64,000 nucleotides of DNA from Oleiagrimonas citrea (GCF_012395255.1 NZ_JAAZQD010000002.1:372001-436000), one strand, 5' to 3'; shown: positions 8,151 to 17,509, counted from the stretch's first letter. The notes: a model not told the origin generated them from the letters alone. Numbers and translations: made by a program.

Positions 8151-10565
8151 ATGCTGCTTGCAGGAATCCTCATCGCCGTGCTCGTGCTGTTCGCCTTCGC
8201 CATCGGCGGCCGCGGCTGGCAGAGCTGGACCGCCGCCCTGACCGTGTTGTTCCTGACCTGGCTGGTGCACGGCGTGGCCTCACCCGCGCTGTTTGGCCTG
8301 CTGTTGCTGCTGGCCGTGGCGCTGGCGCTGATCACCGGCTTCGCACCGCTGCGGCGCGCACTGTTCGCGAAATCGCTGATGCCGCTGATGGGCCGCGCGC
8401 TGCCGCGCATCGGCGAGACCGAACGCATCGCACTGGAGGCCGGCACGGTGTGGTGGGACGCGGAGATCTTCTCCGGCATGCCCAACTGGAATCGCCTGCA
8501 GCACTTCCGCTGCCAGCCACTGAGCAAGCGCGAGCAGGCATTCATGGACAACCAGGTCGAGACCCTGTGCCGCATGCTCGACGACTGGCAGATCGAACAG
8601 GACCGCAAAATGCCCGAGGCGGTCTGGGACTACCTCAAGCGCGAACGCTTCTTCGGCATGGTCATCCCGGAGGAATACGGCGGCCTGGGCTTCTCCGAAA
8701 TCGGCCATTCGCGCGTGGTCACGCGCATCGCCAGCCGCTCCATCGCCGCCGCAGTGACCGTGATGGTGCCCAATTCGCTCGGCCCCGGCGAACTGCTGCT
8801 GCACTACGGCACCGACGAACAGAAGCAGCGCTATCTGCCGCGCCTGGCCGATGGCCGCGAAGTGCCCTGCTTCGCCCTGACCGGTCCTGAAGCCGGTTCC
8901 GACGCCGCCGCCACGCAGTCGACCGGCATCGTCGAGCGCGGCATGTACGAGGGCGAGGAAGTGCTGGGCATGCGCCTGACCTGGGACAAGCGCTACATCA
9001 CGCTGGCCCCGGTGGCGACGCTGATCGGCCTGGCCTTCCGCCTGAAGGACCCGCACGGCCTGCTCGGCGGCGCCGAGGACCTGGGCATCACCTGCGCGCT
9101 GATTCCGCGCGACCTACCCGGCATCGAGATCGGCCGCCACCACGACCCGATGGGTGTGCCCTTCAACAACGGCCCCACCGTCGGCACCGACGTGTTCGTG
9201 CCGCTGGACGCCATCATCGGCGGCCGCGAGCAGATCGGCCACGGCTGGCGCATGCTGATGGAGTCGCTGGCCGCCGGTCGCTCCATTTCGCTGCCGGCGC
9301 TGTCGATCGGCGCGGCGCAGATGGCCACGCGCATCTGCGGCGCCTACGCCACGGTGCGTGAGCAGTTCGACACCCCCATCGGCCGCTTCGAGGGCATCGA
9401 GGAACCGCTGGCCCGCATCGCCGGCATGACCTACGTGATGAGCGCCACGCGCACCCTCACCTGCGGCGCGCTGGACGCCGGCGAACGCCCCGCCGTGCTC
9501 GGCTCTATCGCCAAGGCCTACCTGACCGAGGGCATGCGCGAAGTGGTCGCCGACGCCATGGACATCCGTGCCGGCGCCGCCATCCAGCGTGGCCCGCGCA
9601 ACGTGCTCTCGCGCATGTGGATGGCGATCCCGGTCGGCATCACCGTCGAAGGCGCGAACATCCTCACCCGCTCGATGATCATCTACGGCCAGGGCGCGAT
9701 CCGCTGCCACCCGTTCGTGCAGAAGCTGATCGGCGCGGTGGAGGAGAAGGACGAGGCCAAGCTGGACAAGGCCCTGTTCGGCTACGTCAACTTCGTCTGC
9801 ACCCGCGCCATGCGCGCCTTCGCACTGGCGCTGACCGGCAGTCGCCTGGCCAGCGCCCCGAACGGCGATCTGAAGCGCTTCTTCCAGCACCTGTCGCGAT
9901 TCTCGGCCGCGTTCGCCTTTGTCTCCGACCTGTCGATGGCGACACTGGGCGGCACGCTGAAGCGGCGCGAGAAGATCTCCGGCCGCCTCGCCGATGCGCT
10001 GGCCTGGCAGTACATGGCCGCCGCCGCGATGAAGCGCTACCTCGACGAGCCGAAGATCGCCAGCAACTACGACCTCGCCCGCTGGAGCGCCGCGACCGCG
10101 CTGTACCGCACCCAGGAAGCGCTGCGCGGCGTGATGGAGAACCTGCCCAACCGCGCCGCCTCGTGGCTGGCGCGCATCGTGGTGTTCCCGCTTGGCGCCC
10201 GCTTCCGCCCGCCGTCCGACGGACTCGGCCGGCGCGTGGCGCGCACCATCCTGGAAGACCGCGAAGCGCGCATCCACCTGACCGAGGACATTTTCGTGCC
10301 GCAGGGCGACGAACCCGGGCTGGGCATGCTCGAAGCCGCGCTGGACAAGGCCGTGCGCGCCATTCCGGTCGAGACCAAGATGCGCGATGCTGTGCGCGCG
10401 GGCAAGCTCGAACGCGCGCCGGGCTATATGCTCGACGACCTCGCGCTGCAGGCCGGCGTCATCAGCAACGAGGAATACGAACTGCTCGACGAGGCGCGCG
10501 AGGCGCGCAACGAAGTCGTACAGGTCGACGCCTTCGATGCCGATACCTACAAATCCCTGCGCTGA
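8151..10565 (+). CDS. fadE: Acyl-CoA dehydrogenase FadE
   Basis: An 804-residue protein, close to E. coli FadE (814). The start MLLAGILIAVLVLFAF at 8151 follows AAGGAG. The N-terminus has two hydrophobic segments that anchor the enzyme to the inner membrane. The dehydrogenase core follows, with CFALTGPEAGSDA (flavin/substrate loop) and TVEGANILTRSMIIYGQGAIRCHP, the FadE segment that includes the presumed catalytic Glu. The last roughly 280 residues are the FadE-specific C-terminal domain. It catalyses the first, FAD-dependent step of beta-oxidation. A DegV-type fatty-acid-binding protein follows on the same strand. Confidence 0.95.
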   Translation: MLLAGILIAVLVLFAFAIGGRGWQSWTAALTVLFLTWLVHGVASPALFGLLLLLAVALALITGFAPLRRALFAKSLMPLMGRALPRIGETERIALEAGTVWWDAEIFSGMPNWNRLQHFRCQPLSKREQAFMDNQVETLCRMLDDWQIEQDRKMPEAVWDYLKRERFFGMVIPEEYGGLGFSEIGHSRVVTRIASRSIAAAVTVMVPNSLGPGELLLHYGTDEQKQRYLPRLADGREVPCFALTGPEAGSDAAATQSTGIVERGMYEGEEVLGMRLTWDKRYITLAPVATLIGLAFRLKDPHGLLGGAEDLGITCALIPRDLPGIEIGRHHDPMGVPFNNGPTVGTDVFVPLDAIIGGREQIGHGWRMLMESLAAGRSISLPALSIGAAQMATRICGAYATVREQFDTPIGRFEGIEEPLARIAGMTYVMSATRTLTCGALDAGERPAVLGSIAKAYLTEGMREVVADAMDIRAGAAIQRGPRNVLSRMWMAIPVGITVEGANILTRSMIIYGQGAIRCHPFVQKLIGAVEEKDEAKLDKALFGYVNFVCTRAMRAFALALTGSRLASAPNGDLKRFFQHLSRFSAAFAFVSDLSMATLGGTLKRREKISGRLADALAWQYMAAAAMKRYLDEPKIASNYDLARWSAATALYRTQEALRGVMENLPNRAASWLARIVVFPLGARFRPPSDGLGRRVARTILEDREARIHLTEDIFVPQGDEPGLGMLEAALDKAVRAIPVETKMRDAVRAGKLERAPGYMLDDLALQAGVISNEEYELLDEAREARNEVVQVDAFDADTYKSLR

Positions 10566-10684
10566 AGACGTTCGACATCGGTTGCAACCATTTTTGTTAG
10601 CGCAACGTAGCTTGCACTGAAAGGGCTGATTACGTGATAGGTTTCACACCGTCAGCCATGCGTACGACTTTTGGGAGGGTTTCT

Positions 10685-11629
10685 ATGCGTATCGGTCTGG
10701 TCATGGATGCGACGTGCGATCTGCCACTGGAATTTGTGCAGAAGAACAACATCACGGTGCTGCCGATCTTCGTCAACGTGGAAGGCGAAACCTTCGCCGA
10801 CCAGCACGATCCGGTCGAAACCCAGCGCTTTCTGGACTCGGGCATGGGCAGTCGAAGCCATGCCGCCGAGACCACCCCCTATTCCGCCGAGGAAGTCATG
10901 CAGCTGTTCATGGAACGGCTGGTGATCGACTACGACTGCGTGTTCTGCTTCACCATCACCGCCACGCGCAGTCCGGTGCACGAACAGGTCAGCAAAGCCA
11001 GCTTCTCGATCCTGAAGAACTACCGTCCGGTCCGCCAGGAAGCCGGTGTGACCGGCCCGTTCCTGATGCGCGTGATCGATACGCAGACGCTGTTCGCCGG
11101 CTCGGCAATCCCGGTCATCGAAGCGGTGCGTCTGCTGGAAACCGAGCAGAGTCCGGGACAAATGCGCGAACGACTGGAACAGGTCGCGCAGAACTCGCAC
11201 GGCTTCCTGATTCCCCGCGACCTCAACTACCTGCGTCAGCGCGCGCGCAGGCGCGGCGACCGCAGCATCGGACTGTTCGGGGCCACCCTGGGCTCGGCGC
11301 TGGACATCAAGCCGATCCTGCGCGGCTGGCGCGGCAATACCGAGCCGATGACCAAGGTTCGCGGTTTCGAGGCCGCCGCGGAAACCCTGTTCAAGCACAT
11401 CGAGGAACGCATCCGACACGGCCTGATGGTGCCGACCGTGACGCTCAGCTACGGCGGCGATCTCGACGTGATGCGCGACCTGCCCGGCTACGACGCGCTG
11501 CGTCAGACCTGCGCCGACCACGGCATCGGCCTGATGGAATGCCCGATGAGCATCACCGGCATGGCCAACACCGGTCAGGGCGGCCTGTGCGCGGGCTTCG
11601 CCTGCGAACCCTACGAACCCGAGTTCTGA
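10685..11629 (+). CDS. DegV family fatty-acid-binding protein
   Basis: About 314 residues from the ATG at 10685, preceded by GGGAGGG. Features: the N-terminal MRIGLVMDATCDLPLEF typical of DegV, the SRSHAAETTPYSAEEVMQ segment, and a C-terminal half with TLGSALDIKPIL, the DegV hallmark. DegV/FakB proteins bind a fatty acid; in Gram-positive bacteria FakB presents it to the kinase FakA. Its place beside fadE suggests a role in handling fatty acids (inference). No FakA-like gene is in the window. The 119-nt gap upstream contains a GGTTGCAACC palindrome at 10580-10589 that may be regulatory. Confidence 0.85.
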   Translation: MRIGLVMDATCDLPLEFVQKNNITVLPIFVNVEGETFADQHDPVETQRFLDSGMGSRSHAAETTPYSAEEVMQLFMERLVIDYDCVFCFTITATRSPVHEQVSKASFSILKNYRPVRQEAGVTGPFLMRVIDTQTLFAGSAIPVIEAVRLLETEQSPGQMRERLEQVAQNSHGFLIPRDLNYLRQRARRRGDRSIGLFGATLGSALDIKPILRGWRGNTEPMTKVRGFEAAAETLFKHIEERIRHGLMVPTVTLSYGGDLDVMRDLPGYDALRQTCADHGIGLMECPMSITGMANTGQGGLCAGFACEPYEPEF

Positions 11630-11630
11630 G

Positions 11631-11655
11631 CGCACGCGCGCTTCATGCGCGTGCG
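11631..11655. terminator. Hairpin after the DegV gene
   Basis: CGCACGCGC and its reverse complement form a 9-bp stem with a 7-nt loop, directly after the DegV stop. No T-run follows. The right arm abuts the -10 box of the next gene. Confidence 0.35.
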
Positions 11656-11657
11656 GT

Positions 11658-11663
11658 TACAAT
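11658..11663 (+). promoter_or_regulatory. Start-proximal -10 box (DUF4124 gene)
   Basis: TACAAT ends 6 nt before the ATG at 11670 and no Shine-Dalgarno sequence is present. The transcript would begin at or beside the start codon (leaderless). Confidence 0.5.
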
Positions 11664-11669
11664 CCGGCC

Positions 11670-12365
11670 ATGGCCCGGCATCTTTCCGCATATGCACGGC
11701 GAGCCGCGCTCCGGCGCGGCCTTCCGCTCCTGCTTCTGTCGCTGCTGATCAGCGCACCGGCCGCGGCCGACACGATCTACAAGTGCACCGACCGCAACGG
11801 CCAGGTCAGCTATCAGGACACGCCGTGCACAAAAGCCAGCAAGCAACAGACGCTGGACATGCCCGCGCCACCGCCAGTGAGCCATCCCCCGGCAGCACCG
11901 CCTAGCGCACCGCCCGAGCCGCCACCGGCACGTATCGCGCCGGCGCCCAGACCGGAGCCTGCCCCGGTCACGATTCCGCAGCTCTACAGTTGCGTGCGCG
12001 CCACCGACGGCAAGGTGTACGTCAGCCGCAATGGCCATCCCAACGCCTACCTGGCGCCGCTGGGCATGCTCGGTGCATTCCAGCTGCCGCTGGCCAATAC
12101 CTACGGTGGCAAGAACGCCGCCCGGCGCGCGGCGTCCGACCCGCAACTGGCGCGTGGACGCATCACGAAGGGGCTGGTCTCCGGACACTACACCTGGGTG
12201 CAGGATCGCTGTCGGCCGATGAGTCCGTACGAAATCTGCCTCACACTCCGCGGCCAGCTCGACGAGGTCGAGGACAAGATCCGGAAGGCTTTTCGCAGCG
12301 ACCGTCCGCCGCTGGAACGGCAGGCCGCGGCGCTGCGCAAGGACATGGTCGGCTGCAATCGCTGA
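11670..12365 (+). CDS. DUF4124 domain-containing exported protein
   Basis: A 231-residue exported protein. A basic N-terminus and a hydrophobic core, PLLLLSLLISAPAAAD, form a signal peptide cut near residue 33. Next comes the DUF4124 signature IYKCTDRNGQVSYQDTPC, a short fold with two Cys. A Pro/Ala-rich linker (about 70-105) leads to a second Cys-containing domain (about 106-231) that I do not recognise. DUF4124 proteins are common periplasmic proteins of gammaproteobacteria with no assigned function. The stop lies 3 nt from the convergent methyltransferase gene. Confidence 0.8.
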   Translation: MARHLSAYARRAALRRGLPLLLLSLLISAPAAADTIYKCTDRNGQVSYQDTPCTKASKQQTLDMPAPPPVSHPPAAPPSAPPEPPPARIAPAPRPEPAPVTIPQLYSCVRATDGKVYVSRNGHPNAYLAPLGMLGAFQLPLANTYGGKNAARRAASDPQLARGRITKGLVSGHYTWVQDRCRPMSPYEICLTLRGQLDEVEDKIRKAFRSDRPPLERQAAALRKDMVGCNR

Positions 12366-12368
12366 CCC

Positions 12369-12857
12369 TCACGCGGCGCGCATGCAGCGCCGTTCGTGCT
12401 CGAGCAGCCATTGCTTGGCTTCCATGCCGCCACCGTAGCCGGTGAGGCTGCCGTCCGCGCCAATCACGCGATGGCAGGGCACGATGATAGAAAGCGGATT
12501 GGCGCCATTGGCCGCGCCCACGGCGCGCACGGCGCGCGGCCGACCGATGCTTCGGGCCAGCTCAGCGTAACTCGCCGTGCGTCCGTAGCCGATATCGAGC
12601 AGCCCCTCCCAGACCTCGCGCTGGAACGGTGTGCCGTGCGGACGCGTCGGCAGGTCGAAATCGAAACGCTCGCCGGCGAAATAGGCGGCGAATTGCGCAC
12701 AGATCGGCGCCAGCCGTGCGCGATCCTCATGCACCGGCCCGAGGTCCGGCGGCGGCTTGCGCGACTGCGGAAGATTCACGCGCACCAGCGCGCCGTCCTC
12801 GTCGGCAATCAGGGTGAGCACGCCGATCGGCGTGTCGAGGCGGTCCTGGTAGAACAT
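12369..12857 (-). CDS. ogt: Methylated-DNA--protein-cysteine methyltransferase
   Basis: A 162-residue suicide repair protein. The active-site motif IVPCHRVIG gives acceptor C128, and the helix-turn-helix segment GYGRTASYAELARSIGRPRAVRAVGAANGANP precedes it. It transfers alkyl groups from O6-alkylguanine in DNA to its own cysteine. The start at 12857 is five nt past the stop of the Ada-AlkA gene, so the two are almost certainly co-transcribed and translationally linked. Together they cover the functions of E. coli Ada plus AlkA in a different split. The upstream in-frame extension to 13079 overlaps the fusion gene and is rejected. Confidence 0.93.
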   Translation of the reverse strand: MFYQDRLDTPIGVLTLIADEDGALVRVNLPQSRKPPPDLGPVHEDRARLAPICAQFAAYFAGERFDFDLPTRPHGTPFQREVWEGLLDIGYGRTASYAELARSIGRPRAVRAVGAANGANPLSIIVPCHRVIGADGSLTGYGGGMEAKQWLLEHERRCMRAA

Positions 12858-12862
12858 GGTCG

Positions 12863-14329
12863 TCACTCCTCGCAGCGCCACAGCAACAGCGTGGCGTAGG
12901 CGCGCCACGGCCGCCAGGCCGCGCTGCGCGTTTCCAGTTCTCGGGTCGAAAGCGTTCGACCCGCCCCGGCGCGTCGGCGCAGGATCAGGTCGGCGGCCGG
13001 GAAGGCATCCGGATGACCGAGCGCGCGCAGGGCGATGTAGTGCGCAGTCCACGGACCGATGCCGGGCAAGGCGGTCCACATCGACACAAAGGCATCGAGA
13101 CCGCGTTCGGGACGGAAATCGACCTCACTGGCGGCGACGGCCGCGGCCATCGCGCGGATCGTGCGTGCGCGCTGCCCCATCACGCCGACGTCCTCCAGTT
13201 CGGCATCGGCCAGCGCACCCGGCGTCGGGAAGGCATGCAATGGAGTACCGTCCGGCGTGCTCAGAGAAAGCGCATCGCCCCAGCGCTCGACGATGCGCGA
13301 AGCCAGCGTGCGCGCCGCAGCGACACTGACCTGCTGACCCAGCACCGCGCGCACCGCGATCTCGAAGCCGTCCCAGCCGCCCGGCACGCGGATGCCCGGA
13401 TGCCGCCGCAGCAGACGCCTCAGCAGCGGGTCGCCGGACAGCCCCTGGGCGATGGCCTGCGGCTCGGCGTCCAGGTCGAACAGACGCCGGACGCGGGCCA
13501 CGACGTCGGTCAGCACATCCGTTCGCGGATGCTCGACATGCAACTGCAACGCCGACTCACCAGCCAGTGCCTGCACGCGCAGTCGCCCCGCTTCGCCGCG
13601 CATCCGGAACACGCGTTCGTATGCATCATCGGTGACGCGCTCGATGCCCGGCATGGCGCGGGCGGCGAGGAAATCGAGCATCGCGGAAAAGTCGTAGGGC
13701 GGTCGATACCCCAACCGCAGTCGCACACCCGGTGCGTCGGTCGTGACGCGGCGACGGCGCATCTCGCGCGGCGGCACGCCAAAGCTGTCGAGGAACGCCG
13801 CATTGAAGCGACGCACGCTTCCGTAGCCCGCACCCAGCGCAATCTGCGTGATCGGCAAGGCGGTCTCGTCCAGCAGTTTGCGTGCGAACAGCAGGCGCCG
13901 TGTCGCCGCCACCTGCAGCGGGCTCGCACCCAGCGTGTCGGCGAACAGACGGCGCAGATGGCGTTCGCTCAAGCCGGTCCGTTCGGCCAGCACGGCCACC
14001 GGCGCATGATCGAGCAATCCGTCCTCGATCATGCGCAACGCGCCGGCCACCAGTTCGTTGCCGCTGCGCCACGCCCACGCGCCCGGCGCCAGTTCGGGCC
14101 GACAGCGCAGACACGGTCGATAACCGGCCGCCGCGGCCGCCGCGGCCGTGGCGTAGTAGGTGACGTGCTGCGGTTTCGGCGCGGGCGCAGGACAGACCGG
14201 ACGGCAGTAGATCCCGGTCGAGCGCACGGCGGTGAAGAACAGGCCGTCGAAGCGCGCGTCGCGACTCAGACGTGCCTGTTCGCATACCTGGTGCTCGGGA
14301 AGCTGCAGTGGATCGGCCACGGAAGTCAT
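12863..14329 (-). CDS. Ada-AlkA fusion: alkylation-sensing regulator with 3-methyladenine DNA glycosylase
   Basis: A 488-residue three-part protein. Residues 25-80 match the Ada N-terminal zinc domain, with C42, C46, C73 and C76 spaced like the four Zn-binding Cys of E. coli Ada; the first should accept methyl groups from phosphotriesters. Residues about 90-195 are an AraC-type DNA-binding domain (VAVLAERTGLSERHLRRLF). Residues about 200-488 are AlkA-like: VLGQQVSVAAARTLASRIVERWG, then helix-hairpin-helix LPGIGPWTAHYIALRALG and the catalytic Asp in DAFPAADLIL. It should sense methylation damage, activate repair genes and excise alkylated bases. The operon includes the downstream methyltransferase. 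Confidence 0.92.
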   Translation of the reverse strand: MTSVADPLQLPEHQVCEQARLSRDARFDGLFFTAVRSTGIYCRPVCPAPAPKPQHVTYYATAAAAAAAGYRPCLRCRPELAPGAWAWRSGNELVAGALRMIEDGLLDHAPVAVLAERTGLSERHLRRLFADTLGASPLQVAATRRLLFARKLLDETALPITQIALGAGYGSVRRFNAAFLDSFGVPPREMRRRRVTTDAPGVRLRLGYRPPYDFSAMLDFLAARAMPGIERVTDDAYERVFRMRGEAGRLRVQALAGESALQLHVEHPRTDVLTDVVARVRRLFDLDAEPQAIAQGLSGDPLLRRLLRRHPGIRVPGGWDGFEIAVRAVLGQQVSVAAARTLASRIVERWGDALSLSTPDGTPLHAFPTPGALADAELEDVGVMGQRARTIRAMAAAVAASEVDFRPERGLDAFVSMWTALPGIGPWTAHYIALRALGHPDAFPAADLILRRRAGAGRTLSTRELETRSAAWRPWRAYATLLLWRCEE

Positions 14330-14335
14330 GCGCCA

Positions 14336-14341
14336 AGCTTA
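14336..14341 (-). promoter_or_regulatory. Start-proximal -10 box (Ada-AlkA gene)
   Basis: Read leftward, TAAGCT ends 6 nt before the ATG at 14329. There is no Shine-Dalgarno sequence, which points to a leaderless transcript. Confidence 0.45.
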
Positions 14342-14448
14342 GCGCCGACGAAAGACTAAACCAGCCATTTTCGGCCATGTATGCATGGTGGGGCCGGAGC
14401 AGCTCAAGCCACTGTTTGACCCGCTCCGGCCTTGCTACATCACCTGCG

Positions 14449-15231
14449 CTAAAAACCGTAGCGCAGAAATCCGCCGTCGACGGCGATCAGTTCTCCGCTG
14501 ATGTAGCTGGACGCAGGCAGACACAGAAACGCGACCGCCGCCGCCACCTCTTCCGGTTCGCCGATGCGCTGCATTGGTGTGCGTTCGAGCACTTCCTCCA
14601 GGTAGTCCTCGTCGGCCAGCGCCGGCTCCGAGCGCTGGGTGCGGATGTACCACGGCGCCACCGCGTTGACGCGAATGCCGTCACCGGCCCATTCGCAGGC
14701 GAGATTGCGTGTCATCTGATGCAGCGCGGCCTTGGTCATGCCGTAGAGCACGCCGGTACGCACATGCACCTCGCCCGACACCGAGCCGATGTTCACGATG
14801 CCGGCGTTGGCGTGTTGCACCAGATTCGGATGCGCGAGGCGGCTCATGTCGAAGGCGCTGAACAGGTTCTGCTCGAACAGCGCGCGCACGTCCTCGTCGG
14901 TGTATTCGAGCGCCGTCTTGATGACATTGCCACCGACATTGTTGACCAGCAGCGACAGCGGCACGCCCAGGTCGGCAACCCAATCAAACACGGCCATGCG
15001 CTCCTCGGGCTGCGCGAGATCGGCAGCGAACGCGCGCACCTGCACGTCTGGACATTCCTCGGCCAGCTCGTCGCGAACCTGCTCGAGATAGTCGCCGTCG
15101 CGCGCCACCAGCAGCAAGTCCGCGCCCAGCGCACCGAGTTCACGCGCGCAGGCCAGGCCGATACCCTTGCTGGCGCCGGTGATCAACGCGGTCTGGCCGT
15201 GCAGACGCCAGCTGGTGAGTCGCGGATGCAT
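14449..15231 (-). CDS. SDR family oxidoreductase (tropinone-reductase-like)
   Basis: A 260-residue short-chain dehydrogenase. TGASKGIG near residue 19 binds the cofactor. NNVGGN, Ser in NIGSVSGE, and Tyr/Lys in YGMTKAAL give the catalytic set; WYIRTQ and [17 protein letters not shown] complete the fold. The sequence order [15 protein letters not shown] and the VNNVGGN form resemble plant tropinone-reductase-like SDRs found widely in proteobacteria. The substrate is unknown. ATG at 15231 is favoured over a GTG 18 nt upstream because AAGGAAG is correctly placed before it. A 119-nt gap holding a 9-bp-stem hairpin (about 14392-14431) separates it from the downstream Ada-AlkA gene. Confidence 0.85.
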   Translation of the reverse strand: MHPRLTSWRLHGQTALITGASKGIGLACARELGALGADLLLVARDGDYLEQVRDELAEECPDVQVRAFAADLAQPEERMAVFDWVADLGVPLSLLVNNVGGNVIKTALEYTDEDVRALFEQNLFSAFDMSRLAHPNLVQHANAGIVNIGSVSGEVHVRTGVLYGMTKAALHQMTRNLACEWAGDGIRVNAVAPWYIRTQRSEPALADEDYLEEVLERTPMQRIGEPEEVAAAVAFLCLPASSYISGELIAVDGGFLRYGF

Positions 15232-15390
15232 GCTCGATTCTTCCTTCACGTATCAGGAGCACGGCCGTGCGCGACGATGGGAAATGTGCGCCACACGACC
15301 CTTTCGCCGCATCGTACAACGCATGCGCTTGCCGCGTGCGCGAACGCGCGCGAGACTGCGGCGGACATTCATGCCTCGGGGGACTTACTC

Positions 15391-15636
15391 ATGCGTTACA
15401 TGAAAACCGCCGCCTGCGGACTGCTCGTCGCGCTGCTGGCCGCCTGTTCGAAGTCGCCCGCACCCGATACGCCGCAGCCGCCTCAGCCGAAGGCCGCCAC
15501 CGCATCCACCGCGATGCCGGCCTCGAACCCGCTCACCCCGCTGCTGAACACGCGCGACCGCGCCAAGTCGGTGCAGCAGACCCTGAAGGCCCACGACGAC
15601 GCCGAGCGCAAGGCCCTGCAGGACGCGCAGCAGTAA
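15391..15636 (+). CDS. Small lipoprotein of unknown function
   Basis: An 81-residue protein starting MRYMKTAACGLLVALLAAC at 15391 after GGGGGA. LLAAC is a lipobox, so the mature protein should be a membrane-anchored lipoprotein beginning at Cys 19. The mature part is Pro/Ala-rich, followed by a charged helix with RDRAKSVQQTLKAHDDAERK. That C-terminal half resembles many small Xanthomonadales lipoproteins, but I recognise no named family. It is convergent with sppA, 22 nt from its stop. The 454-residue frame that reads through it from 14272 is a shadow. Confidence 0.75.
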   Translation: MRYMKTAACGLLVALLAACSKSPAPDTPQPPQPKAATASTAMPASNPLTPLLNTRDRAKSVQQTLKAHDDAERKALQDAQQ

Positions 15637-15658
15637 CGATCACGGGCCACCCGATGTC

Positions 15659-17509
15659 TCAACGCGGCGCGCAGAGGCAGTCGGCGTAGACGTTGAGCTT
15701 GCCCGGCTTGGCGTGCTGCAGCAGGGTCCAGCCCGGGATGCGCTCGCGCATCTCGCGCAGCCAGGCCGGCGGCTGCAGACCGAGACTGGCTAATGCATGC
15801 GCCGCGGCGCTGTCGCCGAAGCCCGTCATCAACCGCTTCAGACCGGAACTTCCCGGCGGAGCCATGTAGCGCACCGCGCTCGATTTCAGCCCGGCCTTCT
15901 TCGCGGCGTAGGCGATGGCATCGCGCACCCCGCCGAGCTGATCGACCAGACCGCGCTGCAAGGCCTGCGTTCCCGTCCACACACGCCCCTGCGCGATAGC
16001 GTCGATCTGCTTGAAGGTCTTGCCGCGCGCCTTGGCCACGCCGCCGACGAAGTCGCGGTAGCCCTTGTCGATCACGCCCTGCATCAACTGGGCCATCTGC
16101 GGATTCAGCGGTCGCGTGATGTCACCCGCGCCGGCCAGCGGGCCGACGCCGACGCCGTCGTTGTGCACCCCGATCTTGTTCAGCAGACCGGGCACGTTGT
16201 AGACCATGCCGAAGATGCCGATGGAGCCGGTGATGGTGTTCGGTTCGGCAAAGATGCGGTCCGCGTTCATGGATATCCAGTAGCCGCCGCTGGCCGCCAC
16301 GTCGCCCATCGAGACCACGACCGGCTTGCCATCGGCGCGCAGCAGCGCGACCTGGCGACGGATGCGCTCGGCAGCGTAGACCTCACCGCCGGGCGAATCG
16401 ACGCGCAGCACCACGGCGCGCACATGCCTGTCCATGCGCGCGCGGTACAACTGCTGCGCGGTGGAGGCGCCGCCGATCTTGCCCGGCCGCTGCTTGCCGC
16501 CGACGATCTCGCCCTCGGCGACGATCACCGCAACATGATCGCGGCTCGACGACACCGGGCCGCTCACCGCGCGCAAGTAATCCTTCATGTCGATCTCGCG
16601 AATGCCCTGCCCCTTCGCGCCCGCCGGCACGCCGTCCTTACGCAGCATCATCACCAGATCGCGACGCGTCGCCAGGCCGTCGACCAGGTGATCCTCGACC
16701 GCCAGCTTGCCCAGGTCGCCACCGGCCGCGGCCAGACGGTCGGTGACGCTGTCCACGGATTGCCGCAACGCATCCGGATTCAACTTGCGCTGCTTGGCGA
16801 CGTCGTTCAGCCACTGCTTCCACAGTCCGCCCATCCAGTAGGCATCGGCCTCCTTGGCCTGCGGCGAAGCCTGATCCAGCACGTAGGGCTCGGCGGCGGA
16901 CTTGAACTGACCGACGCGGAACAGATGCACGTCGACGCCGAGTTTGTCGAGCAGATCCTTGTAGAACAGACGGTAGCTGGACAGACCGGTAATCAGCAGG
17001 CCGCCCATCGGGTCCAGCAGCACCTTGCTGCCGTGCGCGGCCAGGTAGTACTGGCTGCGGTCCATGCTCGGCGCCCATACGTCGACCGGCTTGCCGCTCG
17101 CGCGGAAGCGATCCAGCGCCGCGCCGACCTCGCGCAACGCGGCAAAGCCGCCGGCGCGCAGCTCGCCCGGCAGCAGCACGATGCGGGTGATGCGCGAATC
17201 GGTACGCGCATGGTCGATCGCCGCCACCAGATCGCGCACCTGCACCTGGCCGATCGGATCGCCAGACAAACCGGCCAGCATGCGCTCGAGCGGTGCGACG
17301 CTATATTGCTCGACCAACTGCCCCTGCGGCTGGAGTACCAGCACGCTGTCGCGTTTCACCTCGGGCTTGTTCGAACCCGACAGCATGCTGAAGAGCAGGA
17401 GCAGCAGCCCGAAGAAGATGACGTTGAGGATCAGCAAGCGGAACAGGTTGAGACCGCGGAAGATCAGCACGATGAAGGCGATGAAGCCGTTGCGTTGGGT
17501 GCCCGCCAT
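15659..17509 (-). CDS. sppA: Signal peptide peptidase SppA (67K type)
   Basis: About 616 residues, the same size as E. coli SppA. An N-terminal transmembrane segment (LLILNVIFFGLLLLLFSML) anchors two peptidase-S49 repeats facing the periplasm. The general-base Lys lies in LFRVGQFKSAAEPY of the first repeat; the nucleophile Ser is in VSMGDVAASGGYWI of the second, as in the E. coli enzyme. It degrades signal peptides left in the inner membrane. The start at 17509 gives the usual length; an upstream ATG at 17566 is possible. It lies 67 nt downstream of the MATE gene and may share its transcript. Confidence 0.92.
   Translation of the reverse strand: MAGTQRNGFIAFIVLIFRGLNLFRLLILNVIFFGLLLLLFSMLSGSNKPEVKRDSVLVLQPQGQLVEQYSVAPLERMLAGLSGDPIGQVQVRDLVAAIDHARTDSRITRIVLLPGELRAGGFAALREVGAALDRFRASGKPVDVWAPSMDRSQYYLAAHGSKVLLDPMGGLLITGLSSYRLFYKDLLDKLGVDVHLFRVGQFKSAAEPYVLDQASPQAKEADAYWMGGLWKQWLNDVAKQRKLNPDALRQSVDSVTDRLAAAGGDLGKLAVEDHLVDGLATRRDLVMMLRKDGVPAGAKGQGIREIDMKDYLRAVSGPVSSSRDHVAVIVAEGEIVGGKQRPGKIGGASTAQQLYRARMDRHVRAVVLRVDSPGGEVYAAERIRRQVALLRADGKPVVVSMGDVAASGGYWISMNADRIFAEPNTITGSIGIFGMVYNVPGLLNKIGVHNDGVGVGPLAGAGDITRPLNPQMAQLMQGVIDKGYRDFVGGVAKARGKTFKQIDAIAQGRVWTGTQALQRGLVDQLGGVRDAIAYAAKKAGLKSSAVRYMAPPGSSGLKRLMTGFGDSAAAHALASLGLQPPAWLREMRERIPGWTLLQHAKPGKLNVYADCLCAPR

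Noticed and set aside
13013-14359. A 448-residue rightward frame opposite the Ada-AlkA gene
   Set aside because: The opposite strand encodes the full Ada-AlkA fusion with all expected Cys and Asp residues.
14272-15636. A 454-residue rightward frame ending in the small lipoprotein
   Set aside because: Only the last 81 codons, with ribosome binding site and lipobox, look real; the rest is antisense to the SDR gene.
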